Assembly (NCBI GenBank): GCA_024278415.1
Contig: JAJRTI010000054.1
Coordinates: forward strand, 1 to 9,942
Direction of reading: 5' to 3'
From: Planctomycetota bacterium
GTDB taxonomy: Bacteria; Planctomycetota; Brocadiia; JAJRTI01
Length of the DNA stretch: 9,942 nt
In this document: positions 6,728 to 9,942 of the stretch, piece by piece
How positions within the stretch are numbered: position 1 is the stretch's first letter
Layout: each line of letters starts with the position of its first letter
Position numbers and translations under genes: made by a program
Notes under the pieces: generated by a model
Seen by the model: the letters and a program-made list of their open reading frames with translations, nothing else
The model's database searches: none
Told to the model about the DNA's origin: nothing

Positions 6728-8113
6728 CTACATCTCATCGGCCGGTATCGGTCTGAGCAGATGAGGCCTAAAGCGATCGGCCACGTGGTAGCGCGCCTCT
6801 ACGCTGACCAGCCACTCCCGAATCGCGTTATTGAGCCGGCGCTCCACGTCCGGCGCTTTCCCGATCAGATTATTCTGCTGCGCGTAGTCGTCCTTCAGGT
6901 TGTAGAGTGCGGACAACTCCTCGTCGGGCTCCGCCCATCGAAACAGCACCCACTCGCCGTCCGTGACATTGATGGCCTCGCCATGTCGGCCGAAAAACAC
7001 GTGTTCGTGTCCCCCCGAGGCTCCGGGGTCGCCCTCCAATCGGGGCAGGATTGAGACGCCGTCCATGTCGCACCCGGGGCTGATGCCCGCGTTCTCAAGA
7101 ATGGTCGGATTCAGATCCACGAAGGACATGAGTGTGTCGTCCCGCCGGCCGGGCGAGCACCCGGGGTGGTGGATGATGCAAGGGATATGCGCCAGCTCCT
7201 GGTACATGTTCGAGTCGCCCAGCTCTCGCCACGGCTTGCCGATGGTGTCGTGCTCGCCGAAAAGGTACCCGTGGTCCGTGGTCAGGATCACGGTCGTGTT
7301 CTCCATGAGCCCCAGCGTGCGGATGCGGTCGAGGAGCATGCCGGTCCAGTAGTCGAGCATGGTGACCTTGCCGGCGTAGAGCGCCTTCACGTGGTTCAAC
7401 TCGGCCTCAGTCATGTAGTCGCAGGGGCCGTACTGGGGATAGATCACCTCCTCGCCGTCGTAGTCGGGATCGTCGTAGCGCGACCAGTAGTATTTGGGGC
7501 AGTCGAACGGCTCGTGGGGGTGGAAGTTGTCGACCCACAGCACAAAGTCCTCCTGCTCGTAGTTGGCTTCGAGCCAGTCCATGGCCGCGACCATGGTCTT
7601 GGCCCCCGGGTGGTCGGACTCGGTGCGGCGCATGGAGCAGTTGCGCAGGTATTGGGCGACCATCTTGTCGGGCGACCGGAGTTTCTCCTTGGCGCAGGGG
7701 AACTCGATGGGCACGCGCGGGTCCGTGATCCAGTTGTCGCCCTCGTGTCCTCGGATGAACTCCCAGCCGGTGAAGTTGTGTTGGTAGTTGCCTTGGGACC
7801 AGCCGGACGCGTCGTAGAGCAGGAGCCAGTTGTCCGAGATCATCATGCTGGTCTTGCCGGCGTCCTTGAGCCGCTTGGCGAAGTCCTCCTCTTCCTGGCC
7901 CATGGGCCCCCAGCCCTGGTGTGGGAAATCGTAGCGCCCGGTCCACACGTCCCGCCGCGCGGGGCCACAGGGATAGGACCCGCAGTACGCCTGGGTGAAG
8001 ACAACCGATTGCTCGGCGAAGCGGTCGATGTTGGGCGTTTCGATCCAGTCGCTACCGTAGCACCCCAAGTGGTCGCGTCGAAGGCTATCTAAAACAATGA
8101 CGATCGTGTTCAT
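6728..8113 (-). CDS. Sulfatase (alkaline-phosphatase superfamily), Cys type
   Basis: 461 residues from ATG 8113 to TAG 6730-6728, a normal length for a single-domain type I sulfatase. The metal-site strand VIVLDSLRRDHLGCYG (5-20) opens the protein directly, so there is no signal peptide and the enzyme is probably cytoplasmic. CGPARRDVWTG (49-59) fits C-x-P-x-R-x4-T-G, in which Cys49 would be turned into formylglycine by a separate enzyme. ILTTDHGYLFGEHD (276-289) supplies Asp280 and His281, with Lys293 just after; PCIIHHPG (311-318) and the SALYNLKDDYAQQNNL tail (401-416) are typical of the family. It would hydrolyse a sulfate ester, but the substrate is not readable. Two points differ from the textbook pattern: Ser10 in place of the second Asp of the usual D-D pair, and Ala in the usual Ser position of C-x-P-S-R. 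Such D-S/D-T variants with LRxDHLGCYG are common. The ribosome binding site is weak (GAGATGG). Confidence 0.93.
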   Translation of the reverse strand: MNTIVIVLDSLRRDHLGCYGSDWIETPNIDRFAEQSVVFTQAYCGSYPCGPARRDVWTGRYDFPHQGWGPMGQEEEDFAKRLKDAGKTSMMISDNWLLLYDASGWSQGNYQHNFTGWEFIRGHEGDNWITDPRVPIEFPCAKEKLRSPDKMVAQYLRNCSMRRTESDHPGAKTMVAAMDWLEANYEQEDFVLWVDNFHPHEPFDCPKYYWSRYDDPDYDGEEVIYPQYGPCDYMTEAELNHVKALYAGKVTMLDYWTGMLLDRIRTLGLMENTTVILTTDHGYLFGEHDTIGKPWRELGDSNMYQELAHIPCIIHHPGCSPGRRDDTLMSFVDLNPTILENAGISPGCDMDGVSILPRLEGDPGASGGHEHVFFGRHGEAINVTDGEWVLFRWAEPDEELSALYNLKDDYAQQNNLIGKAPDVERRLNNAIREWLVSVEARYHVADRFRPHLLRPIPADEM

Positions 8114-8269
8114 GGCCGGTCCATCTCATGCTGAGGTATGATCGGTATCGGCTGGCTGCTAAAAAGGTTAGACCATCCCAGCCCTAGCTGCAAGCGCGGC
8201 GGCCCCAGAACGGGACAAGGGCGAACGCTGTGCGTCCGCCCTCGCATGGTGATCCGAAGCTGGCTCGCC
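8114..8269. other. Gap upstream of the sulfatase; no clear promoter
   Basis: 156 bases between the 99-aa gene and the sulfatase. It carries the hairpin listed separately (8219-8241). On the minus strand, TTGCAG and TAACCT spaced by 17 are the best promoter-like pair, but each matches only three of six consensus bases, so I do not call a promoter. The sulfatase may be read from the promoter at 8661-8689 or from an unseen sigma factor's site. Confidence 0.3.
8219..8241 (-). terminator. GC-rich hairpin after the 99-aa gene, likely terminator-like
   Basis: Arms 8219-8228 and 8232-8241 form a 10-bp stem with a 3-base loop, 28 bases past the stop codon. The single mismatch on the plus strand (A-C) is a G-U pair in minus-strand RNA, so the stem is complete only in the sense of the upstream gene. 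The RNA after it reads CUUGUCCCGUUCU, moderately U-rich and not a clean tract. It could be an intrinsic terminator or a 3'-end stabiliser. Confidence 0.5.
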
Positions 8270-8569
8270 TTAGCTCCCCAGTTCCGCCAGCACAGCGTTC
8301 AGGTTTCCCACGACCTTGCCGTTCGCAGGCTCGTCGAGGTAATTGCCGTCCAGGTTCCGCAAGTTCTTGCGATACACCGTCTTGGCTGAACCGTTGTGCC
8401 GCATCTGCACAGCCAGGCGCACGACGGTGCGGTCCTCAGTCTCGCCTCGCTTGCGCTTCCACTTCTTCAGCTTGCGCCGGTGATTGCCGATGCGCATGTC
8501 GAACTGCTGGTCCGCATTGAACAAGTCCTGGATCTGGCGCCAGGTCAAGCCTTCCTGAATGGCTTCCAT
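8270..8569 (-). CDS. Small basic protein of unknown function (99 aa)
   Basis: ATG 8569 is chosen because AAGGAG lies seven bases upstream, the best ribosome binding site in the window; an upstream start at 8647 would add 26 residues through that site. TAA at 8272-8270 ends it. I do not recognise a family. Residues 4-24 (LTWRQIQDLFNADQQF included) look helical, 31-41 (RRKLKKWKRKR) are a dense basic patch that could bind nucleic acid, 46-58 look like a beta strand, and 80-99 end in a helix (VVGNLNAVLAELG). There is no signal peptide or membrane segment, so it should be cytoplasmic. It has its own promoter and a terminal hairpin, and its base composition looks lower in GC than its neighbours, as in an independent or acquired gene. 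A small DNA- or RNA-binding protein is possible; this is a guess from charge only. Confidence 0.7.
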   Translation of the reverse strand: MEAIQEGLTWRQIQDLFNADQQFDMRIGNHRRKLKKWKRKRGETEDRTVVRLAVQMRHNGSAKTVYRKNLRNLDGNYLDEPANGKVVGNLNAVLAELGS

Positions 8570-8660
8570 CGTGGGGCTCCTTGGGGGCGAATCTTGTGTC
8601 TTCAATATCGTAGCGCCGGCCGGGCATTGCAGGCGTTCCGGCACCATAGAGGAGAGTCAT

Positions 8661-8689
8661 AGTGTAGCGAATCGAAGGGACCTTGTAAA
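8661..8689 (-). promoter_or_regulatory. Sigma70-like promoter for the 99-aa gene
   Basis: On the minus strand TTTACA (8689-8684; five of six to -35) is followed after exactly 17 bases by TACACT (8666-8661; four of six to -10). A start near 8654 gives a leader of about 85 bases, ending with AAGGAG before ATG 8569. It lies between the TPR gene's stop and the 99-aa gene in an otherwise empty gap. Confidence 0.55.
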
Positions 8690-8721
8690 GCCAAAGGCGC
8701 GGCGCGGGCGGGCGCCCGGCC

Positions 8722-9942
8722 CTACCGCCTCGCCGCCCCGAGTTCGTCGAGCAACTGCGCGGCTTCTGCGCTCGTGGGCTCTCGCAGCATCGCCGCATCG
8801 ATATCGCGCTGGGCCCGGTCCCACTCCTTCAGCTTCATGTACGCACGCGCCCGGCCGAGGTAGGCCGGCGCAAAGTCTGGGTCCACCTCGATGGCGGCAG
8901 ACAGGTCCCGCACGGCCGCGGCCGGGTCCGTGCGCGTGAGAAGCACGCCGCGCACGCGAAGCGCAAACACGTGCGTCGGGTCCAACTCGATGGCCTTGGT
9001 GCAGGCTCGGATCGCTTCCCGGGTCTGCCCCTGCGCGTCGTGCACGAGAGCGATGCCATGCCAAGCATCGGCCGCGTGGGGCCGCAGTGCGAGGATAGCC
9101 TCGTAGGTCTTCATGGCCTCTGCGTAGTGCCCCTGCTCGCGGGCCAGTGCGGCCATGGCGTAGCGCGCCTCCACGTTGCGGGGCCGCCACTCGACGACCC
9201 GGCGGTAATACGCCATGGCCGCCTCAGGCTCGCCGCGCGCTTGATGGATCTGGCCCAGCCGGAACGCGGCCTCCGTGGACTTCGGCTCCGCTCGGAGCGT
9301 GCGTTGGAACTCCTGCACGGCCCGCGCCTGGCGGCCGGCCAGCAGGTACGCGTTGCCCAAGTTGCTCAGCGGCCGGCCTTGGCCCGGTGTCGCCATCACC
9401 GCCGCACGCCACAGCGCCACGTTCGAGGTCCAGAGGCCCGCGCGCTGCACGCCCAGCGCTGCGGACGCCACGATCGCGAGGCACACCCACGCGGCCGCGG
9501 CGCGGCGCCGGCCCCGAACCGCCGCGGCCAACAGCAGGCACAGCCCCAGCGCGGCCACGTAGAGGCGCTGCTCGGCAAACGGGCGATCCCGAAGCGGGAT
9601 GATGTTGGAGATGGGGAAGAGCGCAATCGCAAACCAAAGCGCGCCAGCCAGCCCGCGGCGCCAACAGAGCGCGCCCACGGTCGCGCACGCAGCCGCGGCG
9701 ATGAGCGCTGCCGCGAGCAGCGCCGGCCCGCCGGACAAGAGCAGGCGGCTTGGAGGCAGGTGGTCGAGCGTCATGTTGGCCGGCAGCAGACACATGCGCG
9801 CGTAGCAAAGGATCGTTGTGGCCGAGGCCTGTAGCCGGCCAGCCAGCCCTGGGCTCGCGGCCTCCGACGCGGCCGCGGGCGGGGTCACCAGCCATTGGCT
9901 GCGCAAAACCAGATAGCCCACGGCCACGACCCAAAACGGCAG
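8722..9942 (-). CDS. Membrane protein with C-terminal TPR repeats (TMTC / PMT-like), N-terminus cut by the window
   Basis: The frame is open to the right edge, so GTG 9927 is not taken as the start; 406 residues are in view, ending at TAG 8724-8722. Residues are numbered from the edge. The first 14 are the end of a membrane helix. More membrane segments lie about 70-95, 98-115, 125-142 and 150-168. CYARMCLLPANMTLDHLPPS (46-65) and LFPISNIIPLRDRPFAEQRL (108-127) match the lumenal/periplasmic and late-helix signatures of TMTC/DUF1736 proteins, multi-spanning relatives of C-type (polyprenyl-phosphate-sugar) glycosyltransferases that end in TPRs. Six TPR units follow, about 190-393, with typical A-x-x-x-Y and P spacing (GNAYLLAG, YYRRVVEWRPRN, KAIELDPTH, AAIEVDPDF). 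The catalytic first-loop acidic residues are outside the window, so enzyme activity cannot be checked. It may glycosylate exported proteins or only act as a TPR scaffold. Confidence 0.85.
   Translation of the reverse strand: MPFWVVAVGYLVLRSQWLVTPPAAASEAASPGLAGRLQASATTILCYARMCLLPANMTLDHLPPSRLLLSGGPALLAAALIAAAACATVGALCWRRGLAGALWFAIALFPISNIIPLRDRPFAEQRLYVAALGLCLLLAAAVRGRRRAAAAWVCLAIVASAALGVQRAGLWTSNVALWRAAVMATPGQGRPLSNLGNAYLLAGRQARAVQEFQRTLRAEPKSTEAAFRLGQIHQARGEPEAAMAYYRRVVEWRPRNVEARYAMAALAREQGHYAEAMKTYEAILALRPHAADAWHGIALVHDAQGQTREAIRACTKAIELDPTHVFALRVRGVLLTRTDPAAAVRDLSAAIEVDPDFAPAYLGRARAYMKLKEWDRAQRDIDAAMLREPTSAEAAQLLDELGAARR

Noticed and set aside
6720..6728. Run of eight or nine C/G next to the sulfatase stop as a phase-variation tract
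   Set aside because: It lies at and after the stop codon, so slippage would not switch the gene; it is at most a spot to check for sequencing error.
7166..8092. Plus-strand open frame of 308 residues opposite the sulfatase
   Set aside because: Val/Gly/His-rich mirror of the sulfatase codons, no motif, no ribosome binding site.
5768..8241. Idea that the hairpins at 5768-5787 and 8219-8241 are copies of one mobile palindrome (shared GGCGGACG, with ACAA and TCGC flanks)
   Set aside because: The flanking bases match only if one copy is reversed without complementing, which no DNA process produces; loops and stem lengths also differ. The shared core is probably chance.

Overview
The window is GC-rich and reads like a bacterium of the Planctomycetota / Lentisphaerota / Kiritimatiellota (PVC) type or a near relative. 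This rests on gene content only: a very large secreted HEAT-repeat protein ending in a DUF1080 (3-keto-disaccharide hydrolase) domain, a one-domain sulfatase, a DUF6259 glycosidase-like protein, and a TMTC-like membrane/TPR protein. No rRNA, tRNA, CRISPR array, transposase or phage gene was seen, so the phylum is an inference.

Layout from left to right. Positions 1-1391 (+) hold the 3' part of a DUF6259-type gene that is cut by the window edge. A 66-bp convergent gap follows, carrying a short heptamer tandem repeat. All other genes are on the minus strand. In their direction of transcription they are: the C-terminal two thirds or so of a membrane + TPR protein (9942-8722, cut by the right edge), a 99-residue protein of unknown function (8569-8270), a sulfatase (8113-6728), a small lipoprotein with a carbohydrate-binding-like domain (6596-5955), and the 1418-residue HEAT/DUF1080 protein (5714-1458). 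Gaps between the minus-strand genes are about 130-240 bp. They contain recognisable sigma70-like promoters (upstream of the 99-aa gene and of the lipoprotein) and perfect or near-perfect hairpins. The minus-strand genes are therefore probably several short transcripts and not one tight operon.

Working together: the DUF6259 protein, sulfatase, lipoprotein and DUF1080 protein fit a locus for binding and breaking down sulfated or modified glycans. The lipoprotein and the HEAT/DUF1080 protein carry export signals, while the sulfatase appears cytoplasmic. No transporter, regulator, Gfo/Idh/MocA dehydrogenase or formylglycine-generating enzyme lies in the window, so the pathway is suggestive only. 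The TPR/membrane protein and the 99-aa protein are not obviously part of it.

The most unusual items are the HEAT/DUF1080 architecture with its internally duplicated HEAT + beta-sandwich unit, the orphan 99-aa basic protein with its own promoter, strong ribosome binding site and terminal hairpin, and the intergenic repeats and palindromes.
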